Positions 1-9,375 of a stretch of DNA of 64,000 bases are shown in pieces. The notes below the pieces were generated by a model. It did no database searches. It was not told where the DNA came from and saw only the letters and a list, made by a program, of their open reading frames with translations. Position 1 is the first letter of the stretch. Each line of letters opens with the position of its first letter. Both the position numbers and the translations under genes were made by a program. Source of the stretch: Anabaena sphaerica FACHB-251 (lineage in GTDB: Bacteria > Cyanobacteriota > Cyanobacteriia > Cyanobacteriales > Nostocaceae); contig NZ_JACJQU010000009.1 in the NCBI RefSeq assembly GCF_014696825.1, forward strand, positions 62,001 through 126,000, written 5' to 3'.

Positions 1-447
1 TCCTTGTTCATCAGTCCCTAGAATATTCCATTTTGCTTCACCAGTTGCGCCGAATAAATGCAGATTTAGAGGAATACCAGGAATAATGGTGACTTCATCC
101 CATTTAGGAGGTAGGGGTAAACTCAGTTGAAATAATCGATATTCTGGACCGGAAACAAATAAACCCAAAGGTGAAGGCTTTTTGAAGTCTGCAATTAATT
201 TCCTTTCCCCTGTTTCTAGGCTTGTGTCTCCTTGAATTGTCGGATAAATATGGGGTCCTATAAATTTACCCGCTGGAGAAACCCAATAAATGCGTGTTGG
301 TGGCAGTAGTGAACCATTTAGCTGTGAATCATAAGGGTTGTAAGGTGCTATAAAGTCAGCCCCAATTACTGCTAAATAAAATATTAACAACACAGTTGCA
401 CCAAATCTAGCCAAAGGATTTTTCTTCAGTCTCTGCCACCAATTCAT
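1..447 (-). CDS. ABC transporter permease, DppC/OppC type (partial, N-terminus)
   Basis: The frame is open from an ATG at 447 to the window edge, giving the first 149 residues. The start reads MNWWQRLKKNPLARFG, followed by a membrane segment at about residues 15-33 and then ADFIAPYNPYD. This is the pattern of the OppC N-terminal region of dipeptide/oligopeptide/nickel ABC permeases, which form the inner-membrane channel with a DppB-like partner. Residues 35-149 are polar and contain no second membrane segment, so the first periplasmic loop is longer than in typical enteric DppC. The transported substrate cannot be inferred. The C-terminal permease domain lies outside the window. Confidence 0.8.
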   Translation of the reverse strand, partial: MNWWQRLKKNPLARFGATVLLIFYLAVIGADFIAPYNPYDSQLNGSLLPPTRIYWVSPAGKFIGPHIYPTIQGDTSLETGERKLIADFKKPSPLGLFVSGPEYRLFQLSLPLPPKWDEVTIIPGIPLNLHLFGATGEAKWNILGTDEQG

Positions 448-597
448 AATTTTTATTCACAAATCAAACAATTTTAGATTTTAGATTTATTGGATGAATA
501 AATCGGGAAAGTGAAAGTTTGAAAATTTTACGAAAATTTTGAATTTTCAATCCAAAATCTAAAATTGAAAATCCAAAATTTTGTCAACGCTAACTAT

Positions 598-1473
598 CTA
601 AGCATTTAACTGTTCAGCTAAATACCGTAATTCCTCATTTTGTTTTTCATGCTCAACAACAAACACATTAGAATAAAGATTAGCTAAAACTTGTTTTCCT
701 TGTTGAGTGAGAGATAAATAACGTAATCCTTCTTTGATATAAGGATAAACACCATTCCAGTAAAATTTAGCGTAGTTCTTGCGTAAATCTCCAGGGTTTT
801 TATAGCCTAGAGCTTTATTGATTCCGGTTTCTTCAAATTCGTAAAATAAACTTGTGATTTTTTTCAAGTAACGGGGATCACTTAATTGCCCAATCAAATC
901 AGCAGCACGTACTAAGCCGGCAAAGTGAGTGGTATCTTGATGATCATCGGCGCTAGGAACTGGAAACCTTGTTAATTCAATATTGTTCTTAATCACTTCC
1001 GAATCAATTAAAGGATGTCCACCAAATCTCTCATCAATAAATAGTTTAGCTCGATCTACATGATAGGGAGTGAGACTAGCATCAGAAGCACCAGGAGGAA
1101 GAGACACCATGTTGCCATTTTGTCCTGTAGCATATAAGCATTCTGATTCTTGGTCGTCGCGACAAACTCCTTTGACATAGCCAATATCGTGACACAACAA
1201 GGAGATGATCACGTGCAACCAGTCTTCACTGGAAACTCTACCTTCCCGAATGTGTCTACCGCGCAAAATTTCCTGTCCCACGAGGGTAACGAGAACAGAG
1301 TGTTCAACATTGTGATATAAAGCATCGCTGTTGGCAATGTTTTCCAAAGCCATGTTACCAGCCCAAGCTATGATGTCTTGATAATCAGTTTTTAAACCAC
1401 CGTAGGTACGTTGATAACCTGTTCGCAGCTGATTTACAAATGCATCAATGATAATTTCAGTTGTATTGAACAT
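598..1473 (-). CDS. HD-domain metal-dependent phosphohydrolase-like protein
   Basis: A 291-residue soluble protein. An HNVEH segment at residues 54-58 and a CHDIGY motif with the H95-D96 doublet fit the HD superfamily of metal-dependent phosphohydrolases (nucleotide or cyclic-nucleotide phosphatases). No GGDEF, PAS or receiver domain is attached, so it appears to be a stand-alone hydrolase. The substrate is unknown. The ATG at 1473 is the only good start. The upstream gene (1-447) is on the same strand with about 125 bp between stop and start, so a separate promoter is likely. Confidence 0.75.
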   Translation of the reverse strand: MFNTTEIIIDAFVNQLRTGYQRTYGGLKTDYQDIIAWAGNMALENIANSDALYHNVEHSVLVTLVGQEILRGRHIREGRVSSEDWLHVIISLLCHDIGYVKGVCRDDQESECLYATGQNGNMVSLPPGASDASLTPYHVDRAKLFIDERFGGHPLIDSEVIKNNIELTRFPVPSADDHQDTTHFAGLVRAADLIGQLSDPRYLKKITSLFYEFEETGINKALGYKNPGDLRKNYAKFYWNGVYPYIKEGLRYLSLTQQGKQVLANLYSNVFVVEHEKQNEELRYLAEQLNA

Positions 1474-1834
1474 AGAGGATTCTCAGGGTATATATTTTTT
1501 ATAATCGCGTTTACCGATTGTAATTGCGGTCAATGTAAATTCCTCTGTTGCGCTATGGGTAAAGTTGCTGTTGCAAGTAATCCCGGTGTATTACCCGCAC
1601 AAGGGGCGATCGCTTTCTAACAGAGATAAAATTTTTCACGTTTATGAAGCGTATCGAATCAGTGATAAAGCTACAATACTCAAAGACTTTAGTGCTTTTG
1701 ACTCCCATAGGATTAAGTTTACATGATCCATCTCAATTTTTTCTAGTACATGAATGAAGTTCATTCCTGGGTGTACAGGATTGTAAATATTATGATATTA
1801 TAGGAATTGGTAAATATTAAACTCAATGCTAAGT
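1474..1834. other. Intergenic region before tRNA-Gly, no gene seen
   Basis: About 360 bases between the divergent HD gene and the tRNA. It contains one HIP1 octamer (GCGATCGC near 1607) and a short palindrome near 1752-1768. An open frame that enters from the HD gene's antisense strand has no family resemblance and is taken as chance. The promoters of both neighbours should lie here, but no convincing -10/-35 pair was identified. Confidence 0.5.
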
Positions 1835-1906
1835 GCGGGTGTAATTCAGTGGTAGAATGTCTGCTTCCCATGCAGAATGTCGTGGGTTCGAGTCCCATCA
1901 CCCGCT
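1835..1906 (+). tRNA. tRNA-Gly(CCC)
   Basis: A 72-nt cloverleaf. The 7-bp acceptor stem GCGGGTG/CACCCGC is perfect. The 5-bp anticodon stem TCTGC/GCAGA encloses the loop TTCCCAT, giving anticodon CCC. The T arm has the TTCGAGT loop and a GTGGG/CCCAT stem. The discriminator base is T and CCA is not encoded. It reads GGG glycine codons. Confidence 0.95.
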
Positions 1907-1992
1907 TTCAAATTTATCAAACAGAATACAGGAGTCAGAATTGATCTGAGTATTCTGCACGACTGGCAGATGTATAATTGAGTTTAAGACAC

Positions 1993-2020
1993 CCACCAAA
2001 TCACAGATTTGGTGGTCTTT
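1993..2020 (+). terminator. Hairpin with T-rich tail downstream of tRNA-Gly
   Basis: A perfect 10-bp stem CCACCAAATC/GATTTGGTGG with an ACA loop is followed by TCTTT. It lies 86 nt past the tRNA end and is a plausible intrinsic terminator. It is also downstream of the WD40 gene on the opposite strand. Confidence 0.6.
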
Positions 2021-2132
2021 CATTAGTGGGCGATTCAGATCCGCCCGTAATTAATTCTGACTCCTGACTCCTTCTTCAATCCTTGGTTTTCCAAAAGGTG
2101 ATAGTTCATATGTCACCTTTTTGATGAAGTTA

Positions 2133-4106
2133 TTAATCGGGCTGCCAAATTTTGATTGTATTATCAGCACTACCACTAATTATCTGATTTCCGTCAACAC
2201 TAAAAGCAACAGAATGGATAGTTGATGAATGCTCCATAAGGGTATTTATCAATTCTTTAGTATACAGATGCCAAAGCTTAATTGTGTTGTCATGACTGCC
2301 ACTTACCAGGGTTTTACCATCAGGACTGAAAGCTACACTTGTTACTGTATCTGTATGTCCATTAAACGTGTGAATAAGTTCTCCTGTGGATAGATACCAA
2401 AGTTTAATAGTGTTGTCATGACTCCCAGTAGCAAAAGTTTGATTATCAGGACTAATAGCTATAGTATTAACCACATCTGAATGCTCAATAATGCTAATAA
2501 TTTCTGAGCCTTCTTTAGCATTCCATATTTTGATAGTTTTGTCAGCATCACCGCTAATTAACTTTTCTCCATCCCTGGTGAAAACCAGAGCATTAATATA
2601 ATTTTTATGCCCGGTGAGAGTATATATTAATTGTTCAGTGCTTAAGTTCCATATTTTGATAGTTTTATCCATACTGGAAGTTGCAAAAAGATTACCATCA
2701 GGGCTAAAAGCGACAGAGGTTACACAACCAGAATGCTCAATAAAAGTTTTACTTTTCAACCCATGCCATAGCTTAAATGTTTTGTCATAGCTGCCAGTAG
2801 CAATTATTTTTCCATCAGCAGAAAAGGCGACTGAGGAAACATAGTTGGAATGACCAGTTAAGCTGTGAAGAAGTTCTCCAGTTTGGATGTCCCAAATTTT
2901 AATATTTTTATCGGCACTTGCACTAGCAAAGGTATTTCCTTGCGGATTAATAGCAATAGAAAAAACATAATTGGAATGACCATACAGGGTATTGACGCAA
3001 TGCCAAATTCTGGGTTGTTCTCTTTGTATAGATGCTAACGTTTTCAATTCATGGTTATAAGCAGCCCTATATTGTTGGAGAATTACCTTAAGTTTTTCTA
3101 ACATTTCATTAGTCCAGACAGAAGGGAAATCTGAACTTAATTTGAATAACTGGGGTTTATAATTTGGATCAATATTCAAGTAATACCAATCTGCCAAAAA
3201 TGCTGCTAATAGCTTGTGCAGAATAACGATAGTCTGTCTAATCGCCCGCAAACTCTTAGTTTCATCATTGCCAACTTCTTCAAGTTGTCCTTTAACTTCT
3301 TCCCAGTTCCAAGGTTCAAAAGATAAAGATACTGGTTCTTGAAGACCCCAAAATCTGACATGGAAATAAACTTCATGATCTGTAACGTCAGTATAAATGA
3401 TTGCTGTTGGTACAGCGGATAAAATAGTTTCTAACTGTTTGACTTCAGCATCAAAAATTGAACGCTCAAAGTATTTACCATAGAATTCTACTGGGCATAA
3501 ATCACCATGCAGGGGATAATATTTTTCTAAAAATAATTTTAGTTGGTTGCGAATTTCTTTTTTGAGACTATCACGAAATGAAATAGGAAAGTCATCGCTA
3601 ATATCTGGTGGTGGCACTAACATCAATAAGCGCGGTTTCTTTTGTTCATCTATAAAAATTCTCTGTGCTTCATCACGACTTAAAATCCCAGGCCATTTCT
3701 GCTGGTCAAAAATTCCTTGAATCTCTTTTTGCTTAATATCAATTTCTTTAGCTGTTGTCTTGCGACTTAAATCTAGATACAATGCGCTTAACTTACCTCT
3801 GTCCTCTATTTCTTCCTGCTTTAATTTAAGCAATTTTTCGGTTCTTTGTGATGCTAATGTTACTTCTATATCTCCATCAATGGGTGTCTCCTGAATTTGT
3901 AAAAATTCTTTTCTTCTAACTTCTCTGCGCTTATAGTAATCCATCTCAGCTTGAACTACCCGCTGATCTTGTCTCAGTTTTTGAATGGTTGTAGATAGAT
4001 TAATTTGATTTTCTTTAACAAAACTTTGGCTGGTAAATGCCGAAACAATTCTATTAGTAGTCTGAGTAACAAAATCGACAGCCGCATCAACAATCTCAAA
4101 TGTCAT
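2133..4106 (-). CDS. WD40 repeat protein with uncharacterised coiled-coil N-terminal module
   Basis: 657 residues. The last ~285 residues hold seven consecutive WD40 repeats, each ending in a variant of D(K/N)TIKIW. This is enough for exactly one seven-bladed beta-propeller, a protein-interaction platform. Residues ~30-130 are rich in K, E, Q and R and look coiled-coil. Residues ~155-370 form a globular region with PPPDIS, YYPLHGDLCPVEFY and VYFHVRFWG segments. I recognise these only as a recurring cyanobacterial module of unknown function. No kinase, NB-ARC or protease domain is present, unlike many cyanobacterial WD40 proteins. No signal peptide. It appears monocistronic. Confidence 0.8.
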   Translation of the reverse strand: MTFEIVDAAVDFVTQTTNRIVSAFTSQSFVKENQINLSTTIQKLRQDQRVVQAEMDYYKRREVRRKEFLQIQETPIDGDIEVTLASQRTEKLLKLKQEEIEDRGKLSALYLDLSRKTTAKEIDIKQKEIQGIFDQQKWPGILSRDEAQRIFIDEQKKPRLLMLVPPPDISDDFPISFRDSLKKEIRNQLKLFLEKYYPLHGDLCPVEFYGKYFERSIFDAEVKQLETILSAVPTAIIYTDVTDHEVYFHVRFWGLQEPVSLSFEPWNWEEVKGQLEEVGNDETKSLRAIRQTIVILHKLLAAFLADWYYLNIDPNYKPQLFKLSSDFPSVWTNEMLEKLKVILQQYRAAYNHELKTLASIQREQPRIWHCVNTLYGHSNYVFSIAINPQGNTFASASADKNIKIWDIQTGELLHSLTGHSNYVSSVAFSADGKIIATGSYDKTFKLWHGLKSKTFIEHSGCVTSVAFSPDGNLFATSSMDKTIKIWNLSTEQLIYTLTGHKNYINALVFTRDGEKLISGDADKTIKIWNAKEGSEIISIIEHSDVVNTIAISPDNQTFATGSHDNTIKLWYLSTGELIHTFNGHTDTVTSVAFSPDGKTLVSGSHDNTIKLWHLYTKELINTLMEHSSTIHSVAFSVDGNQIISGSADNTIKIWQPD

Positions 4107-4300
4107 ATAAGTTATAAAGTTCAGAAAAATAACACTTAATCAATTTTATCTGTTAAATTTCTCAACGTATCCGTACATAACAATTTTTATTAGTATAAAG
4201 TAGAAGAAATGCCTGTAAACCCACTTCTGAAGCACTGGAAAGAGGGGAACTTTAAGGTTGATTAATTCTCTGCTAGAGTGGGTTTGGGGGGAAATTCGTT

Positions 4301-5317
4301 CTAAATCGAATAATAGAGCGGGAAAGATTTTGCATCTTTAGGCTTGACATACACACGCTCTTGAGGCTCTAATTTTAATTCATCAAAGCGATCGCGTGTT
4401 AAATGGGCAGTAAACGTTTGCCCGTCATCTAACTTTAACTCTACTTGAATTTCCCAGCCCAAATGAATCACACGATTGACTGTGGCAGGTGCAGTTGTGC
4501 CATTAGCAACTCTTTCCACAATCACATCTTGGGGACGCAAGAACACTTGTGGGTTAGCTGAGTCGAAACCGCTGCTTTGGAAAATCTTAGAAGAACTTGG
4601 TAGAACGTTCACTGGTCCAATAAAACTCATGACAAACGCCGATGCGGGATGATCATAAATTTCTGCGGGTGTTCCTACCTGTTCCACCTTGCCTTTATTC
4701 ATGACCACGATTTCATCGGAGACTTCCATTGCTTCTTCCTGATCGTGAGTTACGAACACAGTGGTAACGTGAACTTCGTCATGGAGACGACGTAACCAAG
4801 CGCGTAAGTCTTTACGAACTTTAGCATCTAATGCGCCAAATGGTTCATCGAGTAATAATACATTAGGTTCTACGGCTAAAGCTCTAGCCAAAGCTACTCT
4901 TTGTCTTTGTCCACCAGAAAGTTGAGAGGGATAGCGATCGCCTAATCCATTTAATTGCACCAATTCTAGCAGTTGTTCTACTTTCCCCTTAATTTTCTTT
5001 TTCGGTGCTTTGCGAATTTCTAAGCCAAAGGCGATATTTTGTCGCACATTTAAATGCTTAAATAGGGCATAGTGCTGAAAGACAAACCCAATATTACGTT
5101 CTTGCACACTTTGATATGTAGAATCTTTCCCAGTTAGCAAAATTTTGCCGCTATCTGGCATTTCCAACCCCGATATTAACCGCAGTAGGGTGGATTTACC
5201 AGATCCCGATGGACCAAGTAAAGCAACCAGTGAACCACTTTTAATTTCTAGACTCACCTGATCAACAGCTTGAAAGCTGCCAAACTGCTTAGACACATTT
5301 TCAACTACTATGCCCAC
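4301..5317 (-). CDS. cysA: Sulfate/thiosulfate ABC transporter ATP-binding protein CysA
   Basis: 338 residues. The ATPase core has Walker [10 protein letters not shown] (~35-43), the Q-loop VFQHYALF, the signature [15 protein letters not shown], Walker [12 protein letters not shown] and the switch His in VTHDQEEA. The C-terminal ~100 residues form the regulatory TOBE-like domain of the CysA/MalK/PotA group (FLRPQDV). Length and the [11 protein letters not shown] segment match CysA, which energises sulfate uptake with CysT/CysW and a binding protein. Those partners are not in the window, so the gene is separated from the permease operon. The start is a GTG at 5315-5317. Confidence 0.85.
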   Translation of the reverse strand: MGIVVENVSKQFGSFQAVDQVSLEIKSGSLVALLGPSGSGKSTLLRLISGLEMPDSGKILLTGKDSTYQSVQERNIGFVFQHYALFKHLNVRQNIAFGLEIRKAPKKKIKGKVEQLLELVQLNGLGDRYPSQLSGGQRQRVALARALAVEPNVLLLDEPFGALDAKVRKDLRAWLRRLHDEVHVTTVFVTHDQEEAMEVSDEIVVMNKGKVEQVGTPAEIYDHPASAFVMSFIGPVNVLPSSSKIFQSSGFDSANPQVFLRPQDVIVERVANGTTAPATVNRVIHLGWEIQVELKLDDGQTFTAHLTRDRFDELKLEPQERVYVKPKDAKSFPLYYSI

Positions 5318-5411
5318 TGGTTTTATACCTCTGCGATTAATCTACGGTTTACGGGTAGGATTACTGTGCTTTTATTTATATCACATTTTTAATTCATACA
5401 ATGACATAAAA

Positions 5412-5918
5412 TTACCAACTACACCCCCCGCAATCAAGGGCGCTACAATCCAGGGAACTGCAATCTAGGGAACTGCAATCAGTAGCACCACAGTCTAATG
5501 AACCACAATCAGGAGTTATATTCAGTAGTTCTGGACAATTACAACTGAGATCCGCACAATTAATTCCTAAATCCACCATATCAAAACTATTTTGACAAGA
5601 TAATTTGGGAGTAATTGGCTGAGGTTGCTTTGTCTGCTCATCTTCATCTGTTTCTGTTGGTTCTAGTTCCTCCGCTTGGGATCTCAGAATCAAGTTTGCT
5701 TGCTTACAGCTTTGAAATCTGACACGGGACTTGACAAACGCAGCTTTTAACCCTTCTTCAGCTATTACCCGTTTAATATACTGGGAACAAGATTCACCAC
5801 CATAGAACACTCGATGAGCGCACCGAAAGCCTTTATGGGGGGAAATGTGTTTCTGATATCCAGTAATTGCAGAAACACCAACTTTTCTAGCAACAGAATC
5901 CAATAAAGAAACTTGCAT
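5412..5918 (-). CDS. YidD-like protein with cysteine-rich DC-repeat tail
   Basis: 168 residues. Residues ~17-65 (GYQKHISPHKGFRCAH, then CSQY) resemble YidD, the small factor that assists membrane-protein insertion next to YidC. A short insertion lies between the conserved Cys and the CSQY motif. The tail from ~residue 108 carries 11 cysteines and ends in six consecutive DC units spaced about five residues apart (DCSSL, DCSAL). It could be metal-binding or a small pentapeptide-like coil. The family assignment follows the motif; the tail function is unknown. cysA lies 94 bp downstream on the same strand. Confidence 0.65.
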   Translation of the reverse strand: MQVSLLDSVARKVGVSAITGYQKHISPHKGFRCAHRVFYGGESCSQYIKRVIAEEGLKAAFVKSRVRFQSCKQANLILRSQAEELEPTETDEDEQTKQPQPITPKLSCQNSFDMVDLGINCADLSCNCPELLNITPDCGSLDCGATDCSSLDCSSLDCSALDCGGCSW

Positions 5919-6077
5919 ATTTTGTCAGGTGTTTATGATATTAGTATTTCATGTAGTTACCATTGACTAATATCTAGTAATAAGTCCTCATTAGCCCTTC
6001 ATCACCTCAGTTTTTATGTCGAAATGTTAAGGAATATTGCAATTATGTCAAAACCTTGAACTTAAGCGCAATATCAG

Positions 6078-6105
6078 CCGAAAGTCCATGATAGGATGCT
6101 TTCGG
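6078..6105 (+). promoter_or_regulatory. Hairpin in presumed chlP leader
   Basis: CCGAAAG (6078-6084) pairs perfectly with CTTTCGG (6099-6105), and an inner TCC/GGA pair lies within. If chlP starts at TTG 6132, this stem sits in the 5' leader just upstream of the ribosome-binding site. The in-frame ATG at 6096 lies inside the stem. A regulatory role is inference. Confidence 0.35.
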
Positions 6106-6131
6106 TAAATGTGAAGATTGGGAGAAAACCT

Positions 6132-7352
6132 TTGACACTACGGGTTGCTGTTGTGGGTTCAGGCCCAGCTGGTTCATCTGCTGCTGAGACACTGGCAAAA
6201 GCTGGAATTGAAACTTACCTAATTGAGCGCAAGCTAGATAACGCCAAGCCATGCGGGGGTGCTATTCCCCTGTGTATGGTGAGTGAGTTTGACCTACCTC
6301 CAGAAATCATTGACCGTCGAGTGCGGAAGATGAAAATGATTTCTCCCTCTAACCGTGAGGTAGATATCAATCTGGTAAATGAAGAAGAATATATAGGAAT
6401 GTGCCGCCGTGAGGTTTTAGATGGTTTCTTAAGGAACCGAGCGGCTAAACTAGGTGCAACGTTAATTAACGCCACCGTTCATAAACTTGATATACCTACA
6501 AACAATACTGACCCCTATACAATCCATTATGTTGACCATAATGAAGGTGGAGCGCAAGGTATTGCTAAAACCCTGAAAGTGGATTTAGTGATCGGGGCTG
6601 ATGGGGCAAATTCCCGCATTGCAAAAGAAATGGATGCTGGGGATTACAATTATGCGATCGCTTTCCAAGAGCGGATTCGCCTACCCGCAGATAAAATGGC
6701 CTACTACAACGACATGGCCGAAATGTATGTAGGTAATGATGTTTCTACCGATTTCTACGCGTGGATCTTCCCAAAATATGACCACGTAGCCGTCGGTACA
6801 GGAACAATGCAAGTTAACAAAGCCAGCATCAAGCAGTTGCAAGCTGGTATTCGCGCTCGTGCTACCGAAAAACTGGCTGGTGGTCAAATCATCAAAGTAG
6901 AGGCACATCCCATCCCGGAACATCCCCGTCCTCGTCGTGTAGTTGGTCGCATTGCTTTAGTAGGTGATGCTGCTGGTTACGTTACCAAGTCTTCTGGTGA
7001 AGGTATTTACTTTGCGGCTAAGTCTGGACGGATGTGTGCAGAAACCATTGTGGAAGTTTCTAACAGTGGTGCGCGTATCCCTACAGAAAAAGAACTGAAA
7101 CTTTATCTGAAGCGTTGGGATAAGAAATACGGACTCACCTACAAGGTGTTGGATATTCTCCAAACCGTGTTCTATCGTTCCGATGCTACCCGCGAAGCAT
7201 TTGTAGAAATGTGTGATGACATGGATGTACAACGGCTAACTTTTGATAGCTATTTGTATAAAACTGTGGTTCCCGCTAATCCTATCACTCAACTCAAAAT
7301 TACTGCCAAAACTATTGCTAGTTTGTTGCGTGGTAACGCCCTTGCACCTTAA
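6132..7352 (+). CDS. chlP: Geranylgeranyl diphosphate/chlorophyllide geranylgeranyl reductase ChlP
   Basis: A flavoprotein that reduces the geranylgeranyl chain to phytyl for chlorophyll a and tocopherol synthesis at the thylakoid. The N-terminal dinucleotide fold VAVVGSGPAGSSAAE is followed by ERKLDNAKPCGGAIP, typical of ChlP, and later by RIALVGDAAGYV, the second FAD motif. I start it at TTG 6132. GGGAG lies 7 nt upstream, the protein becomes 406 residues (the family's usual length), and the sequence begins at the conserved TLRVAVVGSG. The in-frame ATG at 6096 would add 12 residues with no match to the family and lies in a hairpin. Monocistronic. Confidence 0.93.
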   Translation: MTLRVAVVGSGPAGSSAAETLAKAGIETYLIERKLDNAKPCGGAIPLCMVSEFDLPPEIIDRRVRKMKMISPSNREVDINLVNEEEYIGMCRREVLDGFLRNRAAKLGATLINATVHKLDIPTNNTDPYTIHYVDHNEGGAQGIAKTLKVDLVIGADGANSRIAKEMDAGDYNYAIAFQERIRLPADKMAYYNDMAEMYVGNDVSTDFYAWIFPKYDHVAVGTGTMQVNKASIKQLQAGIRARATEKLAGGQIIKVEAHPIPEHPRPRRVVGRIALVGDAAGYVTKSSGEGIYFAAKSGRMCAETIVEVSNSGARIPTEKELKLYLKRWDKKYGLTYKVLDILQTVFYRSDATREAFVEMCDDMDVQRLTFDSYLYKTVVPANPITQLKITAKTIASLLRGNALAP

Positions 7353-7455
7353 AAGGTGACAGGTGACAGAGAATATTTATTTTTGTTCTCACTCCTGGAT
7401 ATCCTGATTGGTGTAGGGGTTTAGCAAAAGCTGATTGTTGTCAACTAAACGTAAA

Positions 7456-7590
7456 GCCCCCATCCCGCAAGGAACTCAAGTTCCTTGCTAATAGCGAAAG
7501 TCATCTGAAGATGACTAAATATTAGGAAAATTTATTAGTCCGTTTTAACGGACTTGAGCTATGAGACAGGGAATAAATTCCCTGGTGGGT
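7456..7590. repeat. Multi-hairpin palindromic cassette
   Basis: Four successive perfect hairpins with 4-nt loops: 9-bp stem 7467-7475/7480-7488 (loop TCAA), 7-bp 7499-7505/7510-7516 (TGAA), 7-bp 7537-7543/7548-7554 (TTTA) and 7-bp 7567-7573/7578-7584 (TAAA). The flanks are C-rich on the left (about 7457-7466) and G-rich on the right (about 7584-7593). The layout suggests a structured repeat, perhaps the remnant of an IS200/IS605-type end or a REP-like element; no transposase is adjacent. It fills most of the 335-base gap after chlP. Confidence 0.6.
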
Positions 7591-7687
7591 GTGGAAGCGA
7601 ACAGATAAGCCATATTTAGCTTAAGGTGACACTACTGAGCAATGCTAAACCCCTACTATTAATATTTTGACTATTGGCTTGCTGTTA

Positions 7688-8287
7688 CTAAAAATTCATA
7701 AACGGGTCAAGATTTTGGTGAAAATTATTCTGCACATATTCTATAATCAAGGGTTGTAAGGTATATTTACCTGCTGTTTTCTCAATTAAACAACGTGAAT
7801 ATAGATTTTTTATTGCTTGGAAAAGATGAGATATGGAAATATGAGGTAATTTATTGATTAGATAATTAATTGTTACTGGCTGCTGATGAGTTGCAACAGT
7901 GTACATTATTTGTTTTTCTAATGTTGAGAGAAAATTTAATTGCTGTTCCAGTAAACTATGAATTTTATTACTAACTAATAGAGTATTTTGTGCAAGAAAT
8001 TTTTCAACATCACTATTAAATAATTCTACAATTGTATGAGTAATAATTTTAATTATGAGCGGATTATTACCATATAAATCACATAACTTATACTTTTGTT
8101 GTTCTGTTCCCAGGAGTTGTTGTGATTCTAGCAGGGAAAAGGCTATTTCTGAAGAACCAAGTAACCTCAAACAACGCACCGATAATGACCATTTTTCCAG
8201 TAAGGTGAGTTGAGTGGGTTTAGTTCGACTGGTGAAAATAACACAGCTTTGATGTTTTGTTTCTGCAATGATGCGGAGTAAATGATT
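7688..8287 (-). pseudogene. NB-ARC/STAND ATPase remnant (middle fragment)
   Basis: The frame is open from 8290, just after a stop. It begins LLRIIAETKHQSCVIFTSR, which matches the kinase-2/sensor region of cyanobacterial NB-ARC proteins. VRCLRLLG, the GNNPLIIKII segment (the usual GNPLALKI motif) and a winged-helix region follow. The P-loop part upstream and any C-terminal repeat domain are missing. A GTG at 8179 could start a 163-residue peptide, but the upstream codons also match the family. This is therefore a truncated gene rather than a small one. Such ATPases are signal-transducing or defence proteins. Confidence 0.7.
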
Positions 8288-8399
8288 ATATTAGACTTAT
8301 ACTTTATCTCTAAATAAGCAAAGATAATACTCATTTATAAACAAACAAATGTTATTCTATGCACCTAAATATTTAGTGATTAGTTTTATCAATTACCCA

Positions 8400-9191
8400 T
8401 TACCCATTACCTAAAACAGTCATCACACACAAAAACAAAGCCTCAGTCCATTCAACTACAGCACCATAAGTATCTCCTGTGTGTCCACCTAATTTATAGT
8501 TAAACCAAGCTGCGGTTAGAAGAGCGATCGCACATCCCCAAAGTAGCATTCCTATAGATAAAAATAGATTTTGGGGATTGATTAACCAAACTAAACCACT
8601 CAAACCTATCAATAAAAATAAACTTGGTAACAAATCTGTGTAAGAACGAATCGCTTGTTTATGAAACGCACCTTTACCAGTAGGTTTAAGATAAGGATAT
8701 CGACAAATAGCTACTTGTTGTCCCCAACGTCCCCAGCCACAAGCGGCCATTAGTAATAAATAGCGATTTTCTGAAATATCTACCAAAGCGGCTGTTTTCA
8801 GTAGTAAAATAGCTACAGCTGCCATTGCCCCAAAAGCACCTGTAGCACTATCAGCCATGACCTGCAAACGTCTTTCTGGATCACCTACGGCTAAACCATC
8901 AGCAGTATCCATTGCTCCATCTAAATGTAGCCCACCTGTAATTGCTATCCAAACTATTACTATCAAAGCACTACGAGTTAATACTGGTATGCCCAAGCAA
9001 TTGATTGTTGCATCAAATAAACCTAAACTTCCGCCAATCATCAACCCCAAAGCCGGAGCAAAATACGCTACCTTCTGGAACTCTAAGCCGTTGATGTAGG
9101 GCAGAGGAATAGATGTATAGAAAATTACTGATGCAATGACATATAACAATTGCTGTTTGCACAACTGCCACAGTTGATGGAAATTTACCAT
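8400..9191 (-). CDS. cobS: Adenosylcobinamide-GDP ribazoletransferase CobS
   Basis: A membrane enzyme that joins adenosylcobinamide-GDP and alpha-ribazole, the last assembly step of cobalamin. The sequence is strongly hydrophobic with five to six membrane segments and carries the signature [16 protein letters not shown] and the following [15 protein letters not shown] prefer the ATG at 9191 (263 residues); an in-frame TTG at 9224 would add 11 residues. The stop codon falls in a TTACCCA heptamer tract. No cobalamin riboswitch was recognised upstream, and no other cob genes are nearby. Confidence 0.88.
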   Translation of the reverse strand: MVNFHQLWQLCKQQLLYVIASVIFYTSIPLPYINGLEFQKVAYFAPALGLMIGGSLGLFDATINCLGIPVLTRSALIVIVWIAITGGLHLDGAMDTADGLAVGDPERRLQVMADSATGAFGAMAAVAILLLKTAALVDISENRYLLLMAACGWGRWGQQVAICRYPYLKPTGKGAFHKQAIRSYTDLLPSLFLLIGLSGLVWLINPQNLFLSIGMLLWGCAIALLTAAWFNYKLGGHTGDTYGAVVEWTEALFLCVMTVLGNG

Positions 9192-9375
9192 AGCAAAAAA
9201 GTGGTCATTACGATACAGAATCAAAACTTACAGTAAAAAGTCAGATGAAATTGAGTAGTTTTCATGGACGATCACCATATAAAGTTGATATTTTGGAAAT
9301 GTAGGGAGTCAAAAAGCTAGGCAATTGACTTTTCAGCTGTGTTGTCACTCACCTTCCCTAAATCGCTATTTCTCT

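Noticed and set aside
1411-1620. 69-residue open frame on the + strand
   Set aside because: Most of it is antisense to or just upstream of the HD gene, and it has no family resemblance or ribosome-binding site.
9192-9375. Cobalamin riboswitch upstream of cobS
   Set aside because: No B12-box-like sequence or extended conserved fold was seen in the short upstream region.
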